Source: Omphalotus guepiniiformis (taxonomy: Eukaryota > Basidiomycota > Agaricomycetes > Agaricales > Omphalotaceae). From it: a DNA stretch of 64,000 nucleotides. The translations under genes were made by a program, and so were the position numbers. This document shows, one piece after another, positions 23,762-36,423 of the stretch (the first letter of the stretch is position 1; each line of letters opens with the position of its first letter). Where the stretch lies: contig JAQOOI010000022.1 in NCBI GenBank assembly GCA_028554645.1, positions 2,480,001-2,544,000 of the forward strand, given 5' to 3'. The notes below the pieces were generated by a model. The model searched no databases, was not told the origin of the DNA, and saw only the letters and a program-made list of their open reading frames with translations.

Positions 23762-25479
23762 TTAATCCCGGAATTCAGACTGAGATCCTTGTGCCGCAAG
23801 TCGGCTTTCCAAGTTTCTGTCGAAAACATCAGACACTTGAATCAAAAAGCTCCCATGGCGACAACTAACCGTAAGGACTCCTCCTTGGCCAGAAGTTCTT
23901 GCCTCTTCTCATTGATCTCTCTTTGGACTTTGAGTTCAATCTCCCGAAGCTGTGAGCAAATGTCAATCAATATTGCCAGTCCCAGCGCAGAAGAAACTAA
24001 AATTGCCCACCTTCTCTTCCTCCCGGCGGAGTTGCTCCTCTTTGAGACGGACGCTTTGCGAAGCAAGCTCTTCGGGGAGAATAGAAGAATCGCTAAAGAC
24101 AGTATGTGAATTCCAGCACATATCTTGGGTTTGGATACGTACTGAGTGTCTGCGTGGACAGTCCTTGACAACTTCTCGGTACGATAGGTCTCATATAAGA
24201 CATCGTGGGTCAGCGATTTGAGATCTCCCAAGTGTGAGCTAATAGTGCGCTACCGTAAGATTTCGGGCTGTTTTAGAACAGCATAAATTAACTTACTTCA
24301 AGAGAGCACTCCTGAGCCTACTGAAGTCGCTGTGCTTGGGATTATCGACTTCGGCAATGCCTACATACAATCGCTCAGCATCTCTTTCCTACATGAACCA
24401 AATGGCTTATACATACCCCAAGGGTAAATCCGCGCACGAACAGGTTGTCCGTCAATTTCAATTTCATCCTCAGAACCGATGATGGCGAAGGGAAGAAGAG
24501 CCTGTCACGCTCAGGTTCAATTAAAAAGGAGAGTAACAAGAAGCATAAGTCACTTACGCGAAGCTCGCTGTTGTCTTGAATTGTCTCCTCGTCATCCTCC
24601 TCAACATCATAGGGGAAGTTGTATACGGGGATGTCATAATGCTCGATGTCTTCCATAATCTGCAGGTGCAATTGAATGAATTAGAAGTGACAAATGATCA
24701 TCCTTTAGGGGGCACACACCCTCTTCTTGAACCCTCTTAGTTCACTAGGGGTCAAAGAGTCAGCTTTACCAACGACGGGTATAACGTTGACACGAGGAGA
24801 CAGCCGGCGCATGAGTTCAATGTCCATCTCTCTCAGGCTAACTCGCAAAAGCAGAATTAGAGGGACTCGGAAGAAAAATCTACATGAAGACATACGCGTG
24901 ACCAGTAGGGGGAATGAAGTACAAGAGGGCGTGGACTCGATTGTCCCTGAATCGAGGGTTACGCTTAATGCGGGATTCTTCAGCCAAGATGTCATCGTAT
25001 TGGCGTTCAAGGTATCCAACAATCTCTTGGAAGCTGGTATAGTCAGAAATGAAAATGCATAGCGCGACTAGAAAACATACGCGAACTCATTGTCGATGTT
25101 GTCGCCGAAACCAGGAGTATCAACGATAGTCAAGGCAATACGAACGCCGTCCTCCTCAAGCTCTGATACGCGACCGGTTTTGAGCCAGTAGAATTTTACG
25201 AATGAGTTCCCTTACTCACCGACATTGACCGGCTTGATTCTGATACCCTCTTCAGTGTGTGCGGTCTCTGGATTGTCGGAAACCTTGTGTGCTAGCACCT
25301 CCGACTCGCAAAGAGTGTTCACGAAGGTTGTACGCCCAGTTCCAGAGGCACCTAGTTAATGAAAATCAGACCATGTTTGCCGCCAGCAGTCAAGAAGAAA
25401 AAATCTGACCTACGACCATGAGGGTGAACTGAACACCCTTCTTCACTTTATTCCCTCTGCGACGGCCTGCAAAAGACAT
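23762..25479 (-). CDS. Septin, Cdc11-type
   Basis: Septins are GTP-binding proteins that assemble into hetero-oligomeric filaments at septa and the cell cortex. Twelve short exons join in frame to 367 residues (first exon 25479-25410, last 23816-23762). The P-loop reads GASGTGRTTF (residues about 24-33) with Arg in place of the usual Lys, which fits the Cdc11 subgroup. G3 is VDTPGFGDN, G4 is GKADSLT, and septin-specific blocks include IELMRRLSPRVNVIPV and PVYNFPYDVEEDDEET. The C-terminus is a charged coiled coil (EEQLRREEEKLREIELKVQR) ending SEFRD. It is divergent from MSH1, with 255 bp between starts. The P-loop substitution suggests weak or no GTP hydrolysis, which is inference. Confidence 0.9.
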
Positions 25480-25734
25480 GTTGTAGCGAGTACAAGGAAA
25501 GAAATAAAGAGAGACAGGAAATGTAAGAGCAAAGAGAGGGACAGCGAGCGCTCAGTTAAGCAACAAGCAAGCTTTCTCTCAGTCTGGCACTCGGCCGAAT
25601 ACCTTGTTTGGAACTCCGCCCCCACTTCGCAATTTCTTTTGTAACTGCCCAAACTCAAACTGAATAGATTCTGCTGATTTTGTCGAACGTCTCTTCACCA
25701 GCGTAATATCCTCTTATTTACTTATCCACCTCGT

Positions 25735-28700
25735 ATGGTCGTTCCTCTTCGAACGATATTCCACGTCACTGCAAAGTCTATAGCTAGTTGCCATCGCCGT
25801 GTTCAAGCTCTTCATATTTCATCGCGCGTCTTAAAGGTTACCTCCAATAATAATGTCGAGGCCGGGCCTCACGAGAGGCGTGAAATGAACGACGCGTCAG
25901 TAGGCATTGAACAGGTCAATGTTACAAAAGTCAAGAAGAAGTTCTCTGAGCTGCCTAAAGTACGCGTCCTACCAGATGGAACTGTTGCCAAACCGCTCGA
26001 GGAATGGTGGAGCGGGGATGACAAACAAGGTATTTCATCACTTTGGCTCCATAGCAAGTGTTAGTTCATATCCGCCCGCAATAGACCAGTCGTTTTTCGA
26101 GGTCGGTGGCACCTCAAATTGTTCAGTACTTACTGAACGCGTCGTGGAAGTGGAGGGAGAGACTTGTAAGCCACGCACAAGAGCTCAGAGAGCGAACACC
26201 GAGGCAGGAGAAAGTGACGGTAAACCTAAGAAAAGAAAGTCTAGCAAGAAGGCTCTGGTTGACGACGAAAATGGCGGTAGGACTCACCTCATCAATATTA
26301 TTCCAGACTAAACACCACTACAGCGGAGGAACAACTTCCATCTACACCACGAAAGCGTACCCGTAAAAAGGACACCTCGGACACGGATAAAATGGTGAAG
26401 AGGACGCGTCGTGTTGCAAAGCAGGATGAAAGTGCAGGTCAATCCAAACGTCCCTTTGAATGATGATGGAAATGAAATTTGAACAGGTGTAGTAGATGAT
26501 GGGGTACCCAAAAGTGCCCTTGCTCAGGAGATACAGGAGAATTTATCCAAGTTTCCGCACTGCCTTCTACTCACCCGTGTAGGCCAGTTCTATGAGGTAA
26601 AACTCCTGCCGTCTTGTCATCGCATTCCTTGCTCACTGACTTCCAAGTCATACTTTGATCAAGCCATCGAAATAGCGAGGATCTTGAACATCAAGCTTAC
26701 TTCTCGTCGATGGGGCGGAGGTCGCGTCCCCATGTGTGGCTTTCCTTTACTACACATTGACAAGCACCTCAAGGTCATGGTAAAAGAACACAAGCGCTTC
26801 GTTGCAATGTGCGAAGAGTTCCCCCGCTACACTTCTTTCGGCGAGCGGGAGTTTGAGAGACGTGTCGTGCGTGTCATTACTCCGGGTACACTCATCGACG
26901 AGTCGTTCTTGAATCAATATGAAAACAACTATCTGCTAGCTATCAGTGCTCCATCTGCCATTGAAAGCAATGCTATGGATACAGTTAAACAGACACCTGT
27001 GGGTTTGGCTTGGATAGATGTCTCTACAGGAGAATTTTATTCCAAGCTTTCGTCATATGAAAACCTCCGGGACGAGATTGCTCGTATCCGGCCTCAAGAG
27101 ATCGTTTTGCATAAAGACTTGGAAGCACAAGAGGACCATCCAGTACTAAACGTGATTGCCGAAGATGAAAATGTCATCTCCTTCACATGCCCTGTGGGAC
27201 CAGGAGCTAGTGGAGATGACGAGAAAATACCTATCCTAGATGCAGCGCATGCCATTGTCCACTCGAACGACGCACAAGGCGTTCCGGCCAATAGCACTCC
27301 TCCAAACATCACAGACGAAATAACCAATGCCCAAGATAGTCTTTCCGCACCCTTTGTCTATACAGCACATGAAACCTCTGCTATCGGCCTATTGACGAAT
27401 CATTTACGTGTCAACCTGCTGGAACATATGCCTCCGCTTCTCCTGCCCAATCGAGAAGACACGGGTGGTAGAATGCAGATTGATGCTCACACCATCAAGG
27501 CCCTGGAAATTCGAGAAAACATTGGAGAAGGCGGTACCCGCGGAAGTCTTTTGAGTGTAATCAAGCGAACTAGTACCACAAGTGGAACTCGCCTCCTCGC
27601 CAGATGGTTGTGTAAGATATTTATCTCTGCTTTGTGAGCTTGGGGTTTGAATATCGTGATAGGTTCTCCGAGTACTTCAATCCAAGAAATTCAGGCCCGA
27701 CAGTCTTTGGTTGCGTTCTTCTTCGCTCGACCGCACTTCCGTACAGATCTACTGTCACTCTTGACAAGAGCCGAAGATGCTGGGCGCATCGTCCAGAAGT
27801 TTTTGCTTGGAAAAGGAGATCCGAGTGATCTGTTAGCATTGACTGCAACTACCCATATCTGGCACTCCATTCGCGACAGGATTGCGCATGAACGGGAGAT
27901 GGAAGCCCAAGAGAGACAAAAGTTTGACCCCAATGACTGGACAAGCCTTGATACCCTGATGCTCAGAATGGTTGATCTGACTGATTTGGCAGAACGGATT
28001 AGCATGGCAGTCGAATCTCAAGGACCTTCACGAGAAATGCCTCCTGATTCTGAAGAGCCCGATGTCAACGAAGAAGGCACTGACTTCGATTCAGAAATCG
28101 TTCCACTGCGCCTTGACTGGAGGCACAGTCGAGCCAAGTTTGGCATCAAGATTAGACCAGAGTGAGCCTCATCTGCGGTCATCATTTCCATGATTTTAAG
28201 AACCGTGACACAGAATTCTCAGACAAATTGCTCCAGTTGAACCGTAATCTTCAGAATCTATGGGAGCAAAAGCGACTATTAGAGAGCAGGCTGCAACTGA
28301 GATATGGTAAATTTCTCTCTCCCTTGACTTCATTAATGTGCTTATATCAAATCAGATGCTCCGTCTTTGACATTGCGGTCTTCGCCCGGACAGGGCATGC
28401 ATGTTCATCTCGCGAAAGCCAAGCGCGATCAGTCGAAACTGAACGCTGACTCTGCCTTCGTCTCAATGAATGAGAGTAATACTACGAAGTCATATTTTTA
28501 CCAGGTATTACATTCTAAACTAGAATTGACCAAACTCTCATCTCGATTGCAGGAATGGGCTCAACTTGGAAATCAACTTTTTACGACTTCAGTAGATCTG
28601 GTTTCAGCAGAACGTGAAGCATTTGAGACCCTCCGCGAAGAGGTAATGCTGTAATGCTATGTGGTTCAGCTTGACTCATCATGTTAATATCACATCCCAG

Positions 28701-29774
28701 GTAAACCAGCATGCTCCAACTTTACGACGTAATGCTCGGATATTGGATGAATTGGATGTCACATTGGCGTTCGCAAATCTGGCCACCGACATGAACTTTG
28801 TGAGGCCTCATTTATCAGAAGAGTGAGCGTGGACCCCAGCAATCTGATCGGGAATGGCTGATTGAAGGCTTGAAATTCAGCACAACGTACGGGGTAATCA
28901 ATGGTCGCCATCCTACCGTAGAATTAGGACTGCTAACCCAAGGAAGGGTGTTCACACCCAATTCAGTGGACATTCAACCATCTTCTCGACTTCACGTCAT
29001 TACAGGTCCCAACATGGCTGGAAAGTCAACGCTGCTGCGTCAAACTGCTCTTATTGCAATCTTGGCACAAGCAGGGTCGTTCGTTCCAGCAGATGCAGCC
29101 AATCTAGGCATCGTGGACAGGCTCTTTTCGCGAGTTGGTGCCAGGGATGACTTGTTTCATGATCGTAGCACCTTCATGGTTGAAATGCTGGAGACAGCCG
29201 ATATACTTCGACGGGCAACACCCAAAAGTCTGGTAAGTATGTTTTTTGTGATCCTAGATTGTTGCCATAGACACAGACTTTGTTTTTCAAGGTCATAATG
29301 GATGAGGTTGGTCGCGGAACGACAGTCAACGACGGACTTGCCATCGCATTTGCTACCATTCACCATCTGATTGCGGTGAACCAGTGCAGAACTCTATTCG
29401 CTACGCATTTCCATGAATTAGCAGACATGCTAGGGTATTCAGATACCGGAACGGGTAAGGGTGTTTTCGACACTGTTTCCTTCTACTGTACTGCTATCGA
29501 TGAAGCAGAGGTAGGAATCTCTGAATCGAGGATTTATGGCAATTATTTATTGATGGTTTCCGGACTGCAGGATGGATCTTTTTCATACTCTTATCGGATG
29601 AGGCCAGGTATCAACCGGGACAGTCATGGTCTCAAAGTCGCCCAGCTAGCTGGAATGCCGAGCATGGCTGTCTCTGTTGCTCAAGATGCCCTAACCGCCC
29701 TCAAAAGTAAACGGATACGGGAGCTCGACACGGAAGAACTCGTTTCCCTAGGACAGCATTTAACCAGATCCTAG
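25735..29774 (+). CDS. MSH1: Mitochondrial MutS homologue Msh1 (one-base frame conflict inside)
   Basis: Msh1 acts in mitochondrial DNA mismatch recognition and stability. Thirteen exons give about 1130 residues. The N-terminus ([20 protein letters not shown]) is basic and hydroxylated like a presequence. The mismatch-binding region has [17 protein letters not shown] and RVPMCGFPL, with the Phe-X-Glu motif (QFYE) at a splice junction. The ATPase has Walker [10 protein letters not shown], Walker [12 protein letters not shown] and the ATHFHEL motif. Exons: 25735-26029, 26085-26276, 26324-26437, 26487-26596, 26648-27611, 27663-28161, about 28214-28306, 28356-28504, 28553-28642, 28701-28822, 28881-29232, 29292-29510, 29571-29774. 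All junctions keep frame except exon 6 to 7, where canonical splicing leaves one extra base (see findings). Confidence 0.88.
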
Positions 29775-29822
29775 TCAAACTTTGTCTAATTGTACACCTA
29801 TTAGGTATGATACAAAGTACTT

Positions 29823-32800
29823 TTAATATATCTGCGACCGTATATGATTTAATGCGGATCCTGCACGGAGCCACTTCAACTGATCAGTAGACATAGTGTG
29901 CTTGGTGGGTATTTCAAAGATAGCTCCGTTCCGTTTAGTGACCTTGATCTTAATGACTGCATTGGGATTTCCCTCCAACAGATCAGCCAAACCTACTGTT
30001 TCGACTACATCACCGGAACCTAACTTCGAATAGTCATCCTTATCAACGAACCAGAGAGGAAGAACCCCTTGTTTCTGTAGAGGATGTGAGCTGCTGCAGC
30101 AGAAAAAGGCGGTGGAATTACCTTGAGATTGGTCTCGTGGATACGCGCGAAAGACCGGGCGATGACCATCGCACAGCCTAGGTAGATTGAGTATAAACTT
30201 TTTTATAGGCACATAGAGAACAACTTCTTACCGTAGAAACGAGGTTGAAGGGCGGCATGCTCTCTTGCACTGCCTTCTCCATAATTGTCGTCGACTACGA
30301 GGGCCCACGGCTGATTCCTAGCTTTGAATCGCTTGGCTACGTTGGGAATGGTATCGGTTTCGGTCAAGCCACTTGTTGCATCATGATCGAATGCAATGTT
30401 TACATCGCCTCCCTCGTCATTGACAGCCTGCAATAAACGTCAGAAAATGAAAATTCGTGTTCGACAGAGCAGTCAGGTCGACGAACAGTGATGACTGCTC
30501 AGATACTTCAGTCAAGGAAATTTATCCAGTAGCGTAAGAACTTACGCAGATTCTCTGAAATGTTAGTCAAGTGTCCTTTGTACTTCAACCATGGACCCTA
30601 AGAGGTTCAACAATAAGCATACGACAAGAAACTAGTAGGCTGGGAGGCTTGCTTACAGCGGCCGAGATATGATCAGTGGTGCACTTGCCCCGTACCCTCA
30701 TTAGAATCTTCAATGCAGGTAATTCTAAACCTCTTGAGTTTCCAGAATGTTCACCGAAGTGACTCTCGAATGGTTCAAGAATTTCTAGCCTCTGGGAATC
30801 CTTTTTGATGATTATTTCTGTATCGGGCTGAGGCTCAGGCATAAGTGTCGGGTAAAAGCTCGTGTCTCCTGGTGTGAAGCCGTTCGTCGGAAGATCCTGT
30901 CCAGATGGAGGCGAGAACTTGAATTGCTCTCCAGAAGCTGAGATTAAGGAATCCGTCACTGGATTGAAAGACAATTTGCCAGAGAAGGCCATGGCGGTTA
31001 CGATTGTCGGGGAAGCGAGGAAGTTCATGGTGTATCGGTTGCCGTCATTGCGCGATTTGAAGTTTCGATTAAAGCTTGTGAGAATAGCTGCAATGGCAGT
31101 CGTCTCAGGAATAGTCATTTGCGACTGAGGAAATAACCAAACCATTTTCTTTGTCCTTCTTATCTTCTCGGTTCCACTGACAAATCGTGTCGTTAATTTG
31201 TTAGTTGAAGAGTGCTGCGCAAACCCACTTGACCGATACACGGACCGCACGCATTGGCCAGTACCACTGCTCCGACGTCTTGGAGGGTTGAAGTCACGTT
31301 ATCGCGTTCCATGGTTGCTCGTATTTGCTCGGAACCTGGGGTACAGAGGAATGGAACCTACGGAATTTTTGTTTATAACTGAATACGAAGGAGGAACTTA
31401 AAGGCTCACCTTCGTCGTGAGTCCGGCAGCCTTGGCCTGTCGTGCCAGATCTGCGACGCTTGTCTATGACATATGAGTACCGCCTAGTTCACGTGTTGAT
31501 GTTGACATACGTACCATATCTTCATACGAGCTATTCGTGCATGAACCAATTAGACTAGCAGACAACTCATCCTTCCATCCCTGATCCTTTACAAAGGAGC
31601 TAAATTTGGATAACGGAGTAGCCAAGTCGGGAGTGAAAGGCCCATTGATAGTGGGTTCGAGGTCAGACAAGTTCTTTAAAAGCAGTTAAGCAGGCGCAAG
31701 ACGTCAAATCTGATAAAGAGGTTACGAACAATCTCTATAACTTCATCGTACTCCGCACCCTCGTCCGCGATCAAGAAACCTTTGGCAGCAGCAGCATCTG
31801 CAGCCTGAGCTACAGGTCCTCGACCGGTTGCGTGGAGATAGGTTCGCATGTTGGAAGTGTACGGGAAGGTCGATGTCGTGGCGCCAACCTCCGCGCCCAT
31901 GTTGGCAATAGTAGCTAAACCTACAAGACCGTAAGAGTCGACACTCAAAGAGGTAGCTGAATGGAATTACCAGTGCAAGACTGATTGGAGACACCCGGAC
32001 CAAAGTACTCCAAAATACGTCCCGTTCCACCCTACTCGCAATGAGATTAGATATGACCTACAGATTGAATATGTTGATACTTACTCTTACTGTAAGCTTT
32101 CCAGCAAGATGTAAAATCAAGTCTTTAGGAGTTGCCCATCCAGAAAGTTTCCCGGTAAGATGAACACCTAGCCAGTATTGAACACTGATCAATTGTTGTA
32201 AATGAAGACAAATGACCCTACCGACAATCTGCGGGGCTTTGAGCTCCCAAGGCGTCCCAGTCATAGCATCAACAGCGTCAGCACCGCCCACACCGATAGC
32301 GAGCATACCAAGCCCACCAGCATTAGGCGTATGCGAGTCTGGATTGTAAGATATCAATAATCATTTAGGCTGTTATATTTTATTCTTACCAGTTCCTAGC
32401 CTGATCAAGCTATTAAGTTCGAGTCATAGGTGCAGTCGAATACAAATGGACTCACATGAGCATACCAGGAGCGGCATAGTTTTCCAAAACAATTTGATGT
32501 ATGATACCAGATCCAGGCCTCCAGAACTCAATCCCATATTTACGAGCTGCACTCTCCAAGAAATCGAAGACCTCTCTATTCGATACGATAGAGCGCTGCA
32601 ATGTCGTGAATGATCGAGCAACAACAGCTTAGAGGATGAGAACGGCAACGGACCTTCAAATCAGATTCCGCACCCTCTGAAGCTTGAATGAGGTGATCGC
32701 AGTGTATACTAGTCGGAACTGCACAACGAGGGAGACCAGCACTCATGAACTGCAGTCTGTAGTGCGATTAGTCGTCGAGAACGGTGTTAAGTTTTCCGAG

Positions 32801-33177
32801 TGAGACATACAGTGCCATCCTGTAATCCATTACAACATCAGAAATTGCAGAACGCTACAAATACTCAAAACGCACTGGGCAGAAGCATCTTGCATCGCGA
32901 CGCGTTCGGGCATAAGCTGTAGATATACTTCACCTCTCACTTTTCCTCCGTTCAGTAGGCCATTTGCAGGATCCTTGAGGTGACTGTAAAGGATCTTCTC
33001 AGCCAAAGTAAGGGGTCTATTGAGGACCTGTCGGACAAGTTGGAGGTTCTGGATGAGAGTAGAATAGGGAGGCGTAATATAAGCGCAGTTCTTCTCCGGA
33101 GTACTACTCGTTGCGTGAGTTGCAAATTTACGATGATTTTGCAGGTATTGCACTGCCCGAATCCCTACCCGCGCCAT
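29823..33177 (-). CDS. Aconitate hydratase (mitochondrial aconitase family)
   Basis: Aconitase isomerises citrate to isocitrate with a 4Fe-4S cluster. The gene is cut into many short exons, giving about 780 residues. The protein opens with a probable presequence ([20 protein letters not shown]). All three cluster cysteines are visible, in [14 protein letters not shown] and in [10 protein letters not shown]. Substrate-site segments include [32 protein letters not shown] and a C-terminal [18 protein letters not shown]. The sequence is of the citrate-type aconitase family, not the LeuC/Lys4 homoaconitase family. Some fungi have a second aconitase (Aco2) serving lysine synthesis, and several unusual positions (for example [15 protein letters not shown]) leave open that this is the Aco2 form. 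Its stop is only 48 bp from the convergent MSH1 stop. Confidence 0.9.
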
Positions 33178-33568
33178 CGTCGAATCTTTGAAGGACAAAA
33201 AATTCTGAATAAATTCCTTTTGATACTCGTCCGGACCGGCATTGCCGGAAACTGCACGCGATCACGTGGTGTATCTCAACTGAGTCACTCAGAGTCAAAT
33301 TCAATGCTAAGGCTAAGCCGATGCTAAGCTTCCTTACATCGGTGGCGCAGTTTTTTTTTTTTTTTTGGCAATGCTGTACAAACAACTGCTGGCCTAAGCA
33401 AGGTTTCTGTCGACTTCGTCGGCATTTCTAGTGTTCAAGTTTGTTACTTATTCTGTTCCTACAGAGAAAGCAGAATGCTCCATTTAAATACATCGTTTGC
33501 AATCGTAAAAGGTCTCGTGAGCCCTGTTGTGCACCATTCAATGACACAAATTACCTTTCATCAGGTCC
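33178..33568. other. Intergenic region upstream of aconitase, with poly-T
   Basis: Contains the 5' flank of the aconitase gene and the 3' flank of the PXA gene. A 16-base T run is listed separately. A short duplication of ATGCTAAG/GCTAAGC lies near 33304-33329. Confidence 0.45.
33351..33366. repeat. Homopolymeric T16 tract
   Basis: Sixteen consecutive T on the plus strand (A16 on the coding strand of the aconitase gene, about 175 bp upstream of its ATG). Such tracts exclude nucleosomes and are common in fungal promoters. Confidence 0.9.
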
Positions 33569-35198
33569 TCACTCCTGCGCGCCATCCCCACCCTGGACCA
33601 TCTCGGGGAACAATGTACCAAGTACCCTGTCTAGGATGACTACAACCAGGTGAACGTTGCACGGAATACTTGAGAGTGGATCAATTGCGGCGCTAAGCGT
33701 GGTGGTAGGGTCGGGGCCGAGAAGGAGGGGAAGTAAGTGTGCTGCAAGAGAGCGATGACTCACTGATCATTTCATAGTTAATAGATTGGACACGTACAAC
33801 TCGCACCCTTACCCCGCCATGCCACCAATTTGGCACGAATCTCAGCCTGCTCTTCGGGTGTCGGGTCTATTGGTGCAGGTGCCGGATATCCGTTCGGGAA
33901 CAATGTTCGCTTCGCCGTGCGCACAACATTGAACAAGAATGCGGCGGATATGATATTTGTCAGTAGATAAGGCAAAAGTCTGGAAACCACGATAAGTTTT
34001 CTGTCTTGAACGCGTTGCAAACCACTTACTTGTCTAGAAAAGGGGTAAAGCTTGACGCAAGCATCGCCAGTGTGCTAATGATGGTGCCCGACGCGTAGCG
34101 CTCATCCATGGTGAAGATTTCGGCAACAAGCAATATAGGTGATTGAGCATAGTTCTGTGAAAAATCATCGTACGCGGGCAGAGTCGTTTGAGGTGGAGGA
34201 AAGACCGAGGGAAAAATGGGGGATTTGGGTGGGGAGGAGGTAGATGAAGATCTGGAAGGAACTGGCGAAGAATTGACAGACAACGGGTCAGAAGTTGGAT
34301 AATGAGAGACAGGTGAAAAATTGGACGAGGAAGGTATTGACTGAGGAGGGGGAGAAGAGGACGGTTGCTTATGTGAAATGGATTGATTAACTAGTTTGAC
34401 TGTTGACATAGCCTGCTTGTAGGCGTGAACGAGGGCAAGACATGCGCCAGAAACGGACTGAATAGCGGAGAGAACGACGACGATGATGGTGTGGAACGAG
34501 AACGGAGGCGGAGGATTGGACGGCTGGACAGGTGAGCGTGGTTCGGGACGAGGCTGGTGACCGAGCTGGTCAAGGACTATTCTCTGAATGAACCAAGGCT
34601 GGCTAATTTTTGGGACTACATCCTTGAGAACAATCTTGAGAATGATCTCTCTCACAATGAGCCTCTCCGACTCAGGACCATAGTCTTCTGAGGGAAGACA
34701 GACCTTCAGAAGGTGGTCGATGAGCATGCGCATATATTCAGGGTCTATGTCGCCGTCAGCCGATACCGCGATATGGGGCTGAAGCTGGTGAAAAAGTTGG
34801 GGAAGTGCGAGAGCTCCACCACTGGCATACGACGTAGATAGCTTTGAGGCCGCATTGCGGTAGTCGCGGTAATGCTGAATGACTATAGTCGGGATATCTC
34901 GGAAGACGAGCGGGGCGAGGTCGGCAGCAAGAACACGAGCCTCAAGAGCTTGGGCGACATGAGTGAGGATTCTAGTGATCTCTGGAAGGAATTCCTTGTC
35001 GTAACGGCTGATTTTTGTCCACCATGGATTTACGAATGCGCGCAACGCGAGAGCGAAGAAATCATAAACTTCAGTCTCGAGCTCCTGTGGCGTGTCTGCT
35101 GTTAAGAACAACGGCGGTAGCTCAGAAGACGACAAAGACGGAAACAGAAGACGCTTCGACAGCGCAGTCTTTGTCGAGAGTGGACGATGGACAGACAT
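33569..35198 (-). CDS. PXA-domain protein
   Basis: Three exons (35198-34030, 33979-33813, 33762-33569) give 509 residues. Residues about 30-215 look like a PXA domain (YDFFALALRAFVNPWWTKIS, EFLPEITRILTHVAQALEAR, LLKVCLPSEDYGPESERLIV, REIILKIVLKDVVPKI). PXA domains are found in sorting nexins such as Mdm1/SNX13 and in stand-alone fungal proteins of membrane contact sites. Two hydrophobic segments follow (around IIVVVLSAIQSVSGACLALV and YLLTNIISAAFLFNVV) with a Ser/Pro-rich linker between. No PX or RGS domain is present, so this is the short fungal form. The annotated start is the first ATG of the frame. Only 93 bp separate it from the divergent neighbour. Confidence 0.82.
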
Positions 35199-35291
35199 GT
35201 CCAAGTCACATTACCCAATCTCCTGTTACTGAACGTCAACCACGACGCCGACGCCGACGACCGTTGACGGTGTTCATTCACTCGTTTATTA

Positions 35292-36423
35292 ATGGTCCTT
35301 TCTCATGATACCCTCATCATCGTTATCGTCTGCGTCTCCGTTGGCGCTCTCGTCCTCGCCCTCGTCCTCGCCCGTTTCATCTACAGGGTCTGCATTTCCA
35401 CCCAAAAGTCGGCTCCTTTGCCACCTATTCAGCCTCTTGCTCATCACAGGGAGCAGCAGATAGCCAAGGTTCACAATCGCCAGACATCATCCTATCTAAA
35501 TGCACCGTCCCCTTTTGCTATCGCCACCGACCTAAGAAGCAGTAATAGCTCCGGCTCTCTCCTGCGCAAAGAAAGTCCTGTTTCGAGTAGCCCTTCTCGG
35601 TCTCTTCTTGTCAGTGACACTGGCGAAGACATTTCTCTCGCTCATGAAGTGCTTCCAGCGGACCTGCTGCCCCTTCCTAATCCTTCTCTGCAAGCACCGA
35701 ACAGCGACAGTGATGTCTCCTTGGCTTCTCCTGAATCGATTTCTTATCCCCCGGGCATGACTTCTCCGTCATCGGTTCAGTCTCACAGCTCAACCAACTC
35801 ACGCCGAGCTCGTTCTTCGTCATCACATTCTACGAGGCATCCCCAGCGTCGAGCTGTTTCCGTTTCCTCTTCCGCAGGTGGCACCCACAGAACAAGTCGC
35901 CGTGGTTTACCTCATGATCCCCACAATCCAATTCAAGTTATTCTTCCTACCCCACTAGCACCTATGGCGTATGGTCAGCCCGCCTTGCCCTTCAATTCTG
36001 CGCGACACAGTGTGGTGGATATGTGGGCACCAAGGGCAGTCCGTTCCGCGAGCTCTCTACGGCACGAGGAGCTACCGTCAAATCATGGCGAGTTTACTTT
36101 AGTTCATTGCACCGCATGATTTAACACAGTTTACATTAGCTCCGCACAGTCAGCCTCCAAGCCCTGTGCGAATTCCTAGACGAATGAGCTCTATGCCTCC
36201 CTTACCCTCGCCCCTTTCATCTTCTTCAACACCGCCGTTTGAATCACAGGCCTCACATTCGTATGTCCCGCCTGTCCCCGTTCTACCGTTACCTTCCCCG
36301 TACAACACTATGCCAGTGGGGATGAACGCAAACCCTCATCACGCGGATCCTATTCTGCAGGACAGGAATCAGGAGTATGTCTCCAGGGGACGGTCGAAAG
36401 CTGTTGATGACCGCAAGTATTAG
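35292..36423 (+). CDS. N-terminally membrane-anchored Ser/Pro-rich protein, GC-AG intron
   Basis: I do not recognise a family. The protein starts with one hydrophobic helix (TLIIVIVCVSVGALVLALVL) and then a long Ser/Pro-rich tail with many SP sites. This fits a single-pass protein with a disordered cytoplasmic region. The first exon ends in frame at 36087 if a GC donor (G/GCGAGT) is used with the ATTAG acceptor at 36139. This 52-nt intron joins exon 2 (36140-36423) in the same reading frame (HAPHSQPPSPVRIPRR) and gives 359 residues. Without splicing the frame stops at 36119 after 275 residues. A GT donor one codon later would put exon 2 in the wrong frame and stop early. Confidence 0.72.

Noticed and set aside
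25735..29774. Labelling this MutS gene MSH2, MSH3 or MSH6
   Set aside because: The presequence-like N-terminus and the [17 protein letters not shown] / RVPMCGFPL blocks fit the mitochondrial MSH1 group better.
29823..33177. Homoaconitase (Lys4) call for the aconitase
   Set aside because: Sequence blocks match citrate-type aconitase. Only an Aco2-like role remains possible.
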